Below are positions 15,720-23,592 of a DNA stretch of 61,110 bases, one piece after another (the stretch's first letter is position 1; every line of letters starts with the position of its first letter). The notes beneath the pieces were generated by a model that had not been told where the DNA came from, searched no databases, and worked only from the letters and a program-made list of their open reading frames with translations. The stretch comes from Nocardia ninae NBRC 108245. GTDB taxonomy: Bacteria; Actinomycetota; Actinomycetes; Mycobacteriales; Mycobacteriaceae. The translations under genes and the position numbers were made by a program. The DNA is taken from the NCBI RefSeq assembly GCF_007990755.1, contig NZ_BJXA01000055.1, positions 1 to 61,110 of the forward strand, read 5' to 3'.

Positions 15720-16046
15720 GACTCCACCTCAACAGCGCCAAGACACCCGTTGGGCTTACTCACAACCCCACTGCGCTCGCTCACGTCAGCGATCGTGTCA
15801 TGGCCGCGTCGCCGAACGCGGAACGGGTGGTCGGTTTGCGGGGGCGGCGCGAGACATGTGCGGCCGCCCCCAGGAAATGGGGCTCAGGTACGCCAGGCAT
15901 CGAGACTGCGATTCACTCGTCGGACGGGTTACGCATGGTGGCCGGGCCGGACATCGGCGGTCGGGGGCCTTCCGAGCGCTATCGTCCTCGCCGTGGCGCA
16001 CCTTGGCAACTCGGTCCGGCGGCCGAGCGGGCGTACAAATAAAATG
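15720..16046. other. Intergenic region upstream of menE
   Basis: About 330 bp without a supported gene between the VOC gene and menE. Short open frames on both strands have no ribosome binding site and no recognisable protein pattern. It must hold the menE promoter, but I see no convincing box. Confidence 0.4.
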
Positions 16047-16439
16047 TCAGTCCGCTGACCAGCGCGGATCCCGTCGGATCGGATGCGAAGGCGGGACCTC
16101 GACCAGCACGATCGGCACCCCGTCCGGGTCGCGAACCCACATTTCGATCAGCCCCCACGGCTCCTGCACGGGCGCCCGGTCGAGGGGGATGCCTTTCACC
16201 GCGAGTTCCGCGGCCGCATCCGCGACGTCGCGCACCTGCAGCCAGATCGCACCTCGGAAGGACGACGACTCACCGGATCCGCCGTGCGCGGCCACCTCGA
16301 TCAGCGACTGCCCGGCGAAGAACACCGTGCCGCCCGGATACTCGCGCGCGATGGCCAGCCCGAGCCCGTCGCGATAGAAGTCGAGGGCCCGTTGGTAGTC
16401 GGCGGGCCGCAGAATGATGCGGCTGCTGAGAATGTCCAT
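16047..16439 (-). CDS. VOC-family (glyoxalase-like) protein cotranslated with MenB
   Basis: A 130-residue protein with two beta-alpha-beta-beta-beta modules: SSRIILRPADYQRALDFYRDGLGLAI, then GAIWLQVRDVADAAAELAVKG, then PWGLIEMWVRDPDGVPIVLVEVP. Possible metal ligands are E84-region acidic residues and the final Glu of VLVEV. It resembles M. tuberculosis Rv0546c, which also lies close to menB. The ATG is 1 nt after the menB stop, so translation is probably coupled. The reaction is unknown; the tight pairing suggests a menaquinone-related or naphthoate-protecting role, which is inference. Confidence 0.75.
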   Translation of the reverse strand: MDILSSRIILRPADYQRALDFYRDGLGLAIAREYPGGTVFFAGQSLIEVAAHGGSGESSSFRGAIWLQVRDVADAAAELAVKGIPLDRAPVQEPWGLIEMWVRDPDGVPIVLVEVPPSHPIRRDPRWSAD

Positions 16440-16440
16440 G

Positions 16441-17334
16441 TCAGAAGTACCAGGGGTAGGGGGTCCAGTCGGGCTTGCGCTTCTCCAGGAACGCGTCGCG
16501 GCCCTCGACGGCCTCGTCGGTCATGTAGGCCATGCGCGTCGCCTCACCGGCGAACAATTGCTGGCCGACCAGTCCGTCGTCGAGCAGGTTGAACGCGTAC
16601 TTGAGCATGCGCTGCGCTTGCGGTGACTTGCCGTTGATGTCGGCGGTCCATTCCAGCGCAACATCTTCCAGCTCGGCGTGGTCGACCACCTTGTTCACCG
16701 CGCCCATCTGGTGCATCTCCTCGGCGGTGTACGGGCGGCCGAGGAAGAAGATCTCGCGGGCGAATTTCTGACCCACCATTTTCGCGAGATAGGCGCTGCC
16801 GTAACCGCCATCGAAGCTGCCGACGTCGGCGTCGGTCTGCTTGAAGCGGGCGTGCTCGCGGCTGGCCAGTGTGAGGTCGCAGACCACGTGCAGGCTGTGC
16901 CCGCCGCCCGCGGCCCAGCCGTTCACCAGCGCGATGACCACCTTCGGCATGAATCGGATCAGCCGCTGCACCTCGAGGATGTGCAACCGGCCCGCGCGCG
17001 CCTGGTCGACGGTGTCCGCGGTGTCGCCGCTGGCGTACTGGTAACCGTTGCGGCCGCGGATGCGCTGGTCGCCGCCGGAGCAGAAGGCCCAGCCGCCGTC
17101 CTTCTCGCTGGGGCCGTTGCCGGTGAGCAGGACCGCGCCGACGTCCGGGGTCATCCGCGCGTGGTCCAGTGCTCGATAGAGCTCGTCGACCGTATGCGGG
17201 CGAAACGCGTTGCGCACCTCCGGCCGGTTGAACGCGACACGGACCGTGCCCTGTTCGATATGCCGGTGGTAGGTGATGTCGGTCAGATTCTCGAACCCGG
17301 GGACGGGTCGCCACAACTTCGGAGTGAACGTCAC
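16441..17334 (-). CDS. menB: 1,4-dihydroxy-2-naphthoyl-CoA synthase
   Basis: A 297-residue crotonase-fold enzyme that cyclises OSB-CoA to DHNA-CoA. Diagnostic features are NRPEVRNAFRPHTVDEL, FCSGGDQRIRG (85-94, oxyanion hole), GWAAGGGHSLHVVCDL, the MenB-specific DADVGSFDGGYGSAYLAK, and the C-terminal KRKPDWTPYPWYF. Close to mycobacterial MenB (Rv0548c). The GTG at 17334 starts the protein near the usual N-terminus. It is divergent from a hotdog thioesterase gene (94-bp gap), and the VOC gene follows by one base. Confidence 0.93.
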   Translation of the reverse strand: MTFTPKLWRPVPGFENLTDITYHRHIEQGTVRVAFNRPEVRNAFRPHTVDELYRALDHARMTPDVGAVLLTGNGPSEKDGGWAFCSGGDQRIRGRNGYQYASGDTADTVDQARAGRLHILEVQRLIRFMPKVVIALVNGWAAGGGHSLHVVCDLTLASREHARFKQTDADVGSFDGGYGSAYLAKMVGQKFAREIFFLGRPYTAEEMHQMGAVNKVVDHAELEDVALEWTADINGKSPQAQRMLKYAFNLLDDGLVGQQLFAGEATRMAYMTDEAVEGRDAFLEKRKPDWTPYPWYF

Positions 17335-17427
17335 CCCAGTGATTATTGCCCGCGGCGCGCAGGCGGCTTGTCCGGTGTCCGAAGTGTCCCGACTTGACGG
17401 TGTAAAACAACGGGTTACCGTGCAGGT

Positions 17428-18084
17428 ATGAGTGAGCGAGTGAAACCGGTTATCGACCGCAGTGCGGTGGACGAGTCCCGGTACGAGAAGCACGGGGGAT
17501 TTCCGAAGGTGTCCCGCGCGAAGTTCGGGCGCAACTTCGCCCCCTTCGTCGAGGCCATGCGCACCTTGCAGGATCTCGCGGTTTCCGTTGACGCACCCGA
17601 CGAGGTCTTCGGTGACGCGCTCGCCCAGGCCGAACAGCTGATCGCGCTGCTGGATCCCTACCGCGCACCGGAATTGCAGGGCCCTGCGGGCCGCGCCGTC
17701 GAACTGCCCGGCCGCGGCAGTCTGCTGTTGCTGCCGTGGCGGGTGGTCGAGGCGGGTCCGGACGGCATCCGGATGACCGGTGAATTCCGCCGTTTCCACC
17801 TCGGCGGCAACGGCGCGGCGCACGGCGGCGTGCTGCCGCTGCTGTTCGACGATCTGCTCGGCATGATCGTGCACTACGCCGGGCGACCGATCAGTCGCAC
17901 CGCGTATCTCCATGTCAATTACCGCAAGATCACCCCGCTGGAGACGCCGCTGACCGTGCGCGGGCGGGTCGATCGGATCGAGGACCGCAAGACCTTCATC
18001 ACTGCGGAATTGCTCGATGAGCAGGGCAATGTGCTCGCCGACTGCGAGGGATTGATGGTCCAGCTACTGCCGTGGCAGCCGTGA
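17428..18084 (+). CDS. PaaI-like hotdog thioesterase, candidate DHNA-CoA hydrolase
   Basis: A 218-residue protein. A helical N-terminal ~95 residues precedes a 4HBT hotdog domain with the PaaI-type signature GNGAAHGGVLPLLFDDLLGMIV, where the central-helix Asp replaces the usual catalytic Glu/Asp, then TAYLHVNYRKITPLETPLTVRGRV. It is transcribed divergently from menB and upstream of menD. The pathway needs a thioesterase to release DHNA from DHNA-CoA and none is otherwise visible here. This role is inferred from position; the family also hydrolyses many other acyl-CoAs. Confidence 0.7.
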   Translation: MSERVKPVIDRSAVDESRYEKHGGFPKVSRAKFGRNFAPFVEAMRTLQDLAVSVDAPDEVFGDALAQAEQLIALLDPYRAPELQGPAGRAVELPGRGSLLLLPWRVVEAGPDGIRMTGEFRRFHLGGNGAAHGGVLPLLFDDLLGMIVHYAGRPISRTAYLHVNYRKITPLETPLTVRGRVDRIEDRKTFITAELLDEQGNVLADCEGLMVQLLPWQP

Positions 18085-18227
18085 GCGACCGTCCGGTCTG
18101 TATTTGCGGTGGCGCAGGCCACGTTTGGGACGAACCGTGTTAGCGGGTGAGTGCCGCGACCAGTTGCGCGGGGATGCGTATAGTTGCGCCTGCTCGTTCA
18201 TCGAAACCTATTCCGGAGGACCTGAAA

Positions 18228-18674
18228 GTGGTTGCAGCACTGTCTGAATCCCTGCTCGACGACGCCAAGCGCCCGGCTTTCCTTGCCGATGCCGTCGAGG
18301 TTCTTGATGCCGAGGTCTCGGACAAGGGTGGTGCGTCCGGCCTGGCTGTGAAGGGTGGCTACGCGGCGGTCAAGAAGATCAGCCCGTCGATCGTGCCCGA
18401 CGCCCTGGAGTCGTTGGCGCCCAAACTCGTTGCGCAGCTGGACCCGTTCTGGCAGGAATACACCGCTACGGGGTCCGGCACGTTCGGCGATCTGCTGGTC
18501 GCCAAGTCCGACGAGGTTGCCGAGGCCTTGCTCTCGGTCACCGACGCCCGCGCCGAAGCCTCCACCCGGCCCGCGCTGAAGAAGGTCTACTCGTCGATGC
18601 GTTCGTCGGCGAAGAAGAACGTCATCGAGGCGCTGCCGCGCGTCGGCGACCTGATTCAGAAGCACGCCAACTGA
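18228..18674 (+). CDS. DUF6918-like conserved actinobacterial protein
   Basis: A 148-residue, all-helical protein: VVAALSESLLDDAKRPAFLADA at the start, a central SGLAVKGGYAAVKKISP segment and a basic C-terminus (SSMRSSAKKNVIEALPRVGDLIQKHAN). The GTG at 18228 is chosen for the GGAGGA site 7 nt upstream (18215-18220). It resembles M. tuberculosis Rv0543c, which also lies in the menaquinone region. Function unknown. It stands alone between the thioesterase and menD, with the same orientation as both. Confidence 0.65.
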   Translation: MVAALSESLLDDAKRPAFLADAVEVLDAEVSDKGGASGLAVKGGYAAVKKISPSIVPDALESLAPKLVAQLDPFWQEYTATGSGTFGDLLVAKSDEVAEALLSVTDARAEASTRPALKKVYSSMRSSAKKNVIEALPRVGDLIQKHAN

Positions 18675-18835
18675 ATCAAGACCGTGCACGACGAACGCGT
18701 CGCACATCGACCGGCCGCCCGCGGCCGTACTTTCCGATGTGCGGCGCGTTCTGCGTTTCGTGGGAGCGCAACACCCCCTCCCGGTGTGAGCAGGGCGACG
18801 AAGACGGGACGGCCACTGTCTGAGAGGCTGGAGAG

Positions 18836-20479
18836 GTGAACCCGTCTACAGCACAAGCGCAGGTCGTGGTGGACGAACTCGCGCGTGGGGGTGTGCGCGA
18901 CGTCGTCCTGTGTCCCGGCTCGCGCAACGCGCCGCTGGCCTTCGCACTGCAGGCCGCCGACGCCGCCGGTCGGTTGCGGCTGCACATGCGCATCGACGAG
19001 CGGACAGCCGGGTTCCTCGCCATCGGTTTGTCGGTGGCCAGCCGCCTGCCGGTGCCCGTCGTGATGACCTCCGGGACCGCGGTGGCCAATCTCGGCCCGG
19101 CCGTGCTGGAGGCCAATTACGCGCGCATTCCGCTGGTGGTGCTCAGCGCCAACCGGCCCTACGAGATGCTCGGTTCCGGCGCCAATCAGACCGTGGAGCA
19201 GCTCGGGCTGTTCGGTAGCCAGGTCCGCGCCACCATCAGTCTCGGCCTCGCCGAGGAAGAGGCCGAGACGGCCGACTGCGTGGCGTACGGCCACCAGAAC
19301 AGCCAGTGGCGCTCGGCCGTCTGCCGGGTGCTCGCGGCGGCGCGCGGCACCCGCTCCGGCAATGCGGGCCCGGTGCACTTCGACATCCCGCTGCGAGAAC
19401 CGCTGGTGCCCAATCTGGCCCCGGGCGAGACGGCGCCGGGCGGCCGCGCGGACGACCAGGCGTGGACCAAAACCCAGTACGCCACGCTCGATGTGCCGCT
19501 CGATCTCGATCTCACCCCCGACACCGTCGTCATCTCCGGGCACGGCGCCGGGCTGCGGCCCGAACTCGCCGACCTGCCGACGGTCGCGGAACCCACCGCC
19601 CCGATGCACGGCCCCGCGCTGCATCCGCTCGCGCTGCCGCTGCTGAAGCCGCGCCAAGCCATCATCACCGGACGGCCGACGCTGCATCGTCAGGTGTCCA
19701 AAGTCCTTGCCGACCCGGCGGTTCGGGTCTACGCGCTGACCACCGGCCCGCGCTGGCCCGATGTCTCCGGCAATGTGCTCGGCACCGGCACCAGAGCGGT
19801 CACCACCGGCGCACCGCGCCCGGAGTGGCTGGCCTACTGCCGCGAACTCGACGCGAAGGCCAATCAGGTGGTGCGCGAGGAACTCGACCGGCATCCCAAG
19901 CCGACCGGCCTACATGTGGCCGCCGTGGTGATGAACGCGCTGCGCGACGGCGACCAGCTGCTGCTCGGCGCCTCCAATCCGGTGCGCGACGCCGCGCTGG
20001 TCTCGCACCCGCGCCCGGGCATCCGGGTGCTGTCCAACCGCGGTGTCGCGGGCATCGACGGCACCGTGTCCACCGCGGTCGGTGCGGCGCTGCGGCACGA
20101 GGGCCGCACCGTGGCGCTGATCGGCGACCTGACCTTCCTGCACGACGCCGCCGGCCTGCTGATCGGTCCCGGCGAGCCACGGCCCGCCGATCTGACCATC
20201 GTGGTGGCCAACGACGACGGCGGCGGCATCTTCGAACTGCTCGAGCAGGGCGACCCGCAGTACGCGGGCGTATTCGAGCGCGTCTTCGGCACCCCGCACG
20301 GGATGGATCTCGCCGCGCTGTGTGCGGCCTATCGCATCCCGCACCGGCAGGTCGATCCCGAGCAGCTGGCCGTCGAACTGGCGGGCAACGCACACGGCAC
20401 CCGGGTGCTGGAGGTGGCTACCGAGCGTTCCAGCCTGCGCGAGCTGCACGCGACGGTGCGCGCCAAGATCGGCCCCTGA
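18836..20479 (+). CDS. menD: SEPHCHC synthase (MenD)
   Basis: A 547-residue ThDP-dependent enzyme that joins isochorismate and 2-oxoglutarate in the first committed step of menaquinone synthesis. The N-terminal PYR domain carries [14 protein letters not shown] and [14 protein letters not shown], with the ThDP-activating Glu; the PP domain carries [14 protein letters not shown]...[15 protein letters not shown], the ThDP/Mg motif. It ends in TVRAKIGP. The GTG start is preceded by GGAGAG. Unlike in M. tuberculosis, menC and a hydrolase are not adjacent; they must lie elsewhere. Confidence 0.93.
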   Translation: MNPSTAQAQVVVDELARGGVRDVVLCPGSRNAPLAFALQAADAAGRLRLHMRIDERTAGFLAIGLSVASRLPVPVVMTSGTAVANLGPAVLEANYARIPLVVLSANRPYEMLGSGANQTVEQLGLFGSQVRATISLGLAEEEAETADCVAYGHQNSQWRSAVCRVLAAARGTRSGNAGPVHFDIPLREPLVPNLAPGETAPGGRADDQAWTKTQYATLDVPLDLDLTPDTVVISGHGAGLRPELADLPTVAEPTAPMHGPALHPLALPLLKPRQAIITGRPTLHRQVSKVLADPAVRVYALTTGPRWPDVSGNVLGTGTRAVTTGAPRPEWLAYCRELDAKANQVVREELDRHPKPTGLHVAAVVMNALRDGDQLLLGASNPVRDAALVSHPRPGIRVLSNRGVAGIDGTVSTAVGAALRHEGRTVALIGDLTFLHDAAGLLIGPGEPRPADLTIVVANDDGGGIFELLEQGDPQYAGVFERVFGTPHGMDLAALCAAYRIPHRQVDPEQLAVELAGNAHGTRVLEVATERSSLRELHATVRAKIGP

Positions 20480-20503
20480 GCCGAACCGCTCGGGCCACTG
20501 CGG

Positions 20504-20743
20504 TCAGGCCGGATCCGGCTCGTCGTCGAGGGGGACGGGAATCGACTGTTCGAACACGTCGGCCGGATCGGCGTCCCACGTATCGCGGGCGACGCTCTCG
20601 GCAATCTCCTGGTCGATGACGCCGTCCTGATCGAGTCCGTCGTCGACGTAGCCTGCGTCGTCCGGGTAGGCGGGCGTGGACTGTTCGGCCAGGTCGGCCT
20701 CCGGAACGGCATTCATCTCGGTGGACGTGCTGCGATCGGTCAT
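20504..20743 (-). CDS. Small acidic conserved protein
   Basis: A 79-residue, strongly acidic protein with a central GLDQDGVIDQEIAESVARDTW helix and the motif DADPADVFEQSIPVPLDDEPD. Short actinobacterial hypothetical proteins often end with DADPADxxEQxxxVPLDD. The ATG at 20743 follows GGAGAGGAG. No domain of known function. It is convergent with menD. Confidence 0.6.
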   Translation of the reverse strand: MTDRSTSTEMNAVPEADLAEQSTPAYPDDAGYVDDGLDQDGVIDQEIAESVARDTWDADPADVFEQSIPVPLDDEPDPA

Positions 20744-20876
20744 CGTGCGCTCCTCTCCGCAGTGGGTCTCGGTCGGGGCGTACCCAGTTGTGGCGCGCCA
20801 CAATCAAGGCGGACAACAGTCCAGCACTGTCGAGCATGCGCCAGGTCCGGTCACCGAGCAACCCCGCGGCGTCCGG

Positions 20877-21113
20877 TTACTCGCCGTCGAGCGCCCCGGT
20901 GCCGTTGGCCGGATATTCGACAAGCGCGAGCGTGCGGCCGGCCATGAATCGTGCGGTCCGCACCGGTGTCCCGGTCCGCGTCACCTCGCTGACTTCCACC
21001 ACACCGCGTGCGATGCGTACCTCGACTCGGCGCCCCGCGCGGGTGGCGGCGACTTCATAACTGCGAGACCCGTCACCGAAGTCGACAACGATCTCTACTC
21101 GATCACCCTTCAT
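20877..21113 (-). CDS. Small hypothetical beta-rich protein
   Basis: A 78-residue protein predicted to be mostly beta strand: VEIVVDFGDGSRSYEVAATRAG, RRVEVRIARGVVEVSEVTRTG, TLALVEYPANG. Charge alternation and third-position GC look coding. There is no strong ribosome binding site before the ATG. No family recognised. It is oriented like the acidic gene downstream, 133 bp apart. Confidence 0.5.
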   Translation of the reverse strand: MKGDRVEIVVDFGDGSRSYEVAATRAGRRVEVRIARGVVEVSEVTRTGTPVRTARFMAGRTLALVEYPANGTGALDGE

Positions 21114-21252
21114 CTACCAATTGTCCGCTTTTCCAGCGCTTTTCGCGGTCACGACTTGGTCGCGGCGCAGGCAGGAGGGCGGGTACCGATGAATCCCGCT
21201 GCGCCGCACCGTCTGCACAAGAGGAGCCGTCCGCACCTGCCCAGGAGAACCC

Positions 21253-21831
21253 ATGAACCCGGAATTCGATTTCGAACCGGCCGCCACCGCACTCGAGGCC
21301 GTAGTCGTCCGCATCACCGATGAACAGCTCGCCAACGAGACGCCGTGCGCGGATACCACCGTGCGCGACCTGCTCGCGCACGTCGTCGACCTGACCGAGG
21401 CGTTCCGCCAGGCCGCGACGAAGGAGGCGGTCGGCGGGTCGGTCGCACCCACCGTGGGGGAGGAGCGCGCGCTGGCCGGCGATTGGCGCTCGCGCATTCC
21501 CGCGCAACTGAAGGCGCTGGTTTCCGCGTGGCGCGAGCCGGGCGCCTGGGACGGCGTGACGGAGGCGGGCGGGGTCAGTGAGCAGGCGCCGGTGATGGCC
21601 ATGATCGCGCTGGACGAGCTGGTCGTGCACGGGTGGGATCTGGCCGAGGCCACCGGTCAGCCGTTCAGTGCGACGGCCACCGATCTCGCCATCCTGCTCG
21701 ACATGCTCCGCGAGACCCCGCCCGAGGGCACCCCTGGACTCTTCGGCCCGGTGCTCCCGGTTCCCGCCGAGGCTTCCGCGCTCGACCGGGTGCTCGCGCT
21801 CACCGGTCGCAGCCCCGCCTGGGCCGGGTAG
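21253..21831 (+). CDS. TIGR03086-type metal-binding protein (mycothiol-dependent isomerase/DinB fold)
   Basis: A 192-residue four-helix-bundle protein. The DinB/mycothiol-isomerase ligands are apparent in RDLLAHVVDLTEAFRQA and in IALDELVVHGWDLAEATGQ; NETPCADTTVRDLLAHV is the common entry motif of this actinobacterial family. Members bind a divalent metal and probably use mycothiol, but most have no assigned substrate. The ATG follows CAGGAGAACCC. It is convergent with the TetR gene. Confidence 0.75.
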   Translation: MNPEFDFEPAATALEAVVVRITDEQLANETPCADTTVRDLLAHVVDLTEAFRQAATKEAVGGSVAPTVGEERALAGDWRSRIPAQLKALVSAWREPGAWDGVTEAGGVSEQAPVMAMIALDELVVHGWDLAEATGQPFSATATDLAILLDMLRETPPEGTPGLFGPVLPVPAEASALDRVLALTGRSPAWAG

Positions 21832-21837
21832 CGCGGC

Positions 21838-22458
21838 TCACTGTTCGCCGGTGACGAATATGCCTGCGCTGACCGCGTTTACGGCGGCACGGGCGGCGGA
21901 CGTCGCGGCGTGATCATCGATCGGGTCGCCGCTGGCGAGCAGGCGGTAGTACAGCGGGGCGGACACCGCCGAGAGCACGGCGCGGGGATCGGTGCCTGCG
22001 GGCGCCTCGCCGCGTTCGACGGCCCGTTCGATGCAGGGTGACCATTCGGCGAGCCGGATGTCGTAGAAGCGGCGCAGGGCGGCAGCGGCGGCCTCGTCAC
22101 AGGTGGCCGCGGCGATCACGGCCTGAAAGAGCCTGCCCTGCCGGGGATCGGTCAAGGTTTCGGCGACCAGGCGCGCATTGGCGGTGAGGTCACCGAGCAG
22201 CGATCCGGTGTCGGCGTGCGGCAGCGACTGCTCGGCCATGTCGGCCAGCAGGTCGGTGACCAGACCGGTGGGGTTGCGCCAGCGGCGGTAGACGGTGGTC
22301 TTGCCGACCTCGGCGGCGGCCGCGACCTCGGCGAGGTCCAGGTGCGCGAAACCGCGCTCGGCGAGTAGGTCGCCCGCGACGTGCAACACGGATTCACGCA
22401 CCCGAGCGGTGCGTCCACCAGGGCGGATCGAGCCGGGAACCGCCTCGTCTCCAGTCAT
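21838..22458 (-). CDS. TetR-family repressor
   Basis: A 206-residue regulator: N-terminal TetR HTH (VRESVLHVAGDLLAERGFAHLDLAEVAAAAEVGKTTVYRRWRN split over ~18-63) and a helical ligand-binding C-terminus of the TetR_C_16/AcrR kind. It is divergent from an aldo-keto reductase with only 82 bp between start codons, containing a candidate operator. It therefore probably controls the reductase and itself. Confidence 0.85.
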   Translation of the reverse strand: MTGDEAVPGSIRPGGRTARVRESVLHVAGDLLAERGFAHLDLAEVAAAAEVGKTTVYRRWRNPTGLVTDLLADMAEQSLPHADTGSLLGDLTANARLVAETLTDPRQGRLFQAVIAAATCDEAAAAALRRFYDIRLAEWSPCIERAVERGEAPAGTDPRAVLSAVSAPLYYRLLASGDPIDDHAATSAARAAVNAVSAGIFVTGEQ

Positions 22459-22496
22459 AATGGGTCTCCAGTTTCATTTAGCGCCGATCGGGTGTA

Positions 22497-22515
22497 CCGT
22501 TCGACGTGTTAACGG
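22497..22515. promoter_or_regulatory. Candidate TetR operator
   Basis: CCGTTcgacgtgttAACGG, a 5-bp inverted repeat with a 9-bp centre, lies in the short divergent gap between the tetR and aldo-keto reductase genes, 26 bp before the reductase start. Short arms make this tentative. Confidence 0.3.
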
Positions 22516-22540
22516 AACTATAGACCCTTTAGGAGTCACA

Positions 22541-23575
22541 ATGGAGTACCGGCGGCTTGGTGCATCAGGTCTGCACGTTCCGGCTCTGAGCTTCGGCGCA
22601 GGCACCTTCGGTGGACGCGGCGAACTGTTCAGCGCCTGGGGCGACACCGATGCCGAGCAGGCGCGGCGGTTGGTCGACATCAGCCTGGAGGCGGGTGTCA
22701 CCATGTTCGACACCGCCGATGTCTACTCCGATGGCGCCTCGGAGGAGGTACTCGGCGCGGCCATCAAGGGCAGGCGCGATCAGCTGCTCATCTCCACCAA
22801 GGCCTCGCTGCCCACCGGCCCGGGTCCGACGCAGGCCGGTTCCGGCCGCGCCCGGCTGGTCGGCGCGGTGGAAGCCTCGCTGCGCAGACTCGGCACCGAC
22901 TACATCGACCTGTTCCAGCTGCACGCCTTCGACGCGGGCACACCCGTCGAGGAAGTTGTTGCCGCACTCGATGATCTGGTGCGCGCGGGCAAGATCCGCT
23001 ACCTCGGCGCCTCCAACTTCGCCGGCTGGCAGCTGATGAAATCCCTTGCCGCGGCGGACAAGCACGGGCTCACCCGCTACGTCGCGCACCAGGTGTACTA
23101 CTCGCTCGTCGGCCGCGACTACGAGTGGGAGCTCATGCCGCTCGGTCAGGATCAGGGCGTCGGCGCGGTGGTCTGGAGCCCGCTCGGCTGGGGCAGGCTG
23201 ACCGGCAAAATCCGGCGCGGCCAACCCCTTCCGGACGGCAGCCGGTTGCACCAGACCGCCGCTGCGGGCCCGCCGGTCGACGACGACAAGCTCTACGACG
23301 TGGTCGACGTTCTCGACGAGCTCGCCGCCGAGACCGGTAAGACCGTCCCGCAGATCGCCCTCAACTGGCTGCTGCGCCGCCCCACCGTCGCCACCGTCAT
23401 CGTCGGCGCCCGCAACGAGGACCAGCTACGCCAGAACCTCGGCGCCATCGGCTGGGAACTCACCCCCGACCAAATCGCCCGCTTGGACAAGGCCAGCGCC
23501 ACCACCCCGCCCTACCCCTACTACCCGTACTACCGACTCGCCGACTTCACCCGCCTCAATCCTCCTGCGGTGTAG
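22541..23575 (+). CDS. Aldo/keto reductase
   Basis: A 344-residue (beta/alpha)8 NADPH-dependent oxidoreductase of the AKR11/YajO-like branch: MEYRRLGASGLHVPAL start, FDTADVYSDGASEEVLG (catalytic Asp and Tyr), LISTKA (Lys), YVAHQVYYSLVGRDYEWEL (His region), and VIVGARNEDQLRQNLGAIGWEL cofactor binding. The ATG at 22541 follows AGGAGTC; a longer upstream frame lies in tetR. It is probably induced through the divergent TetR. Substrate unknown. Confidence 0.88.
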   Translation: MEYRRLGASGLHVPALSFGAGTFGGRGELFSAWGDTDAEQARRLVDISLEAGVTMFDTADVYSDGASEEVLGAAIKGRRDQLLISTKASLPTGPGPTQAGSGRARLVGAVEASLRRLGTDYIDLFQLHAFDAGTPVEEVVAALDDLVRAGKIRYLGASNFAGWQLMKSLAAADKHGLTRYVAHQVYYSLVGRDYEWELMPLGQDQGVGAVVWSPLGWGRLTGKIRRGQPLPDGSRLHQTAAAGPPVDDDKLYDVVDVLDELAAETGKTVPQIALNWLLRRPTVATVIVGARNEDQLRQNLGAIGWELTPDQIARLDKASATTPPYPYYPYYRLADFTRLNPPAV

Positions 23576-23592
23576 CCGAACCCGTGCGTCGT

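Noticed and set aside
15800-16042. 80-codon open frame in the menE upstream gap
   Set aside because: No ribosome binding site, no recognisable fold, random-looking composition.
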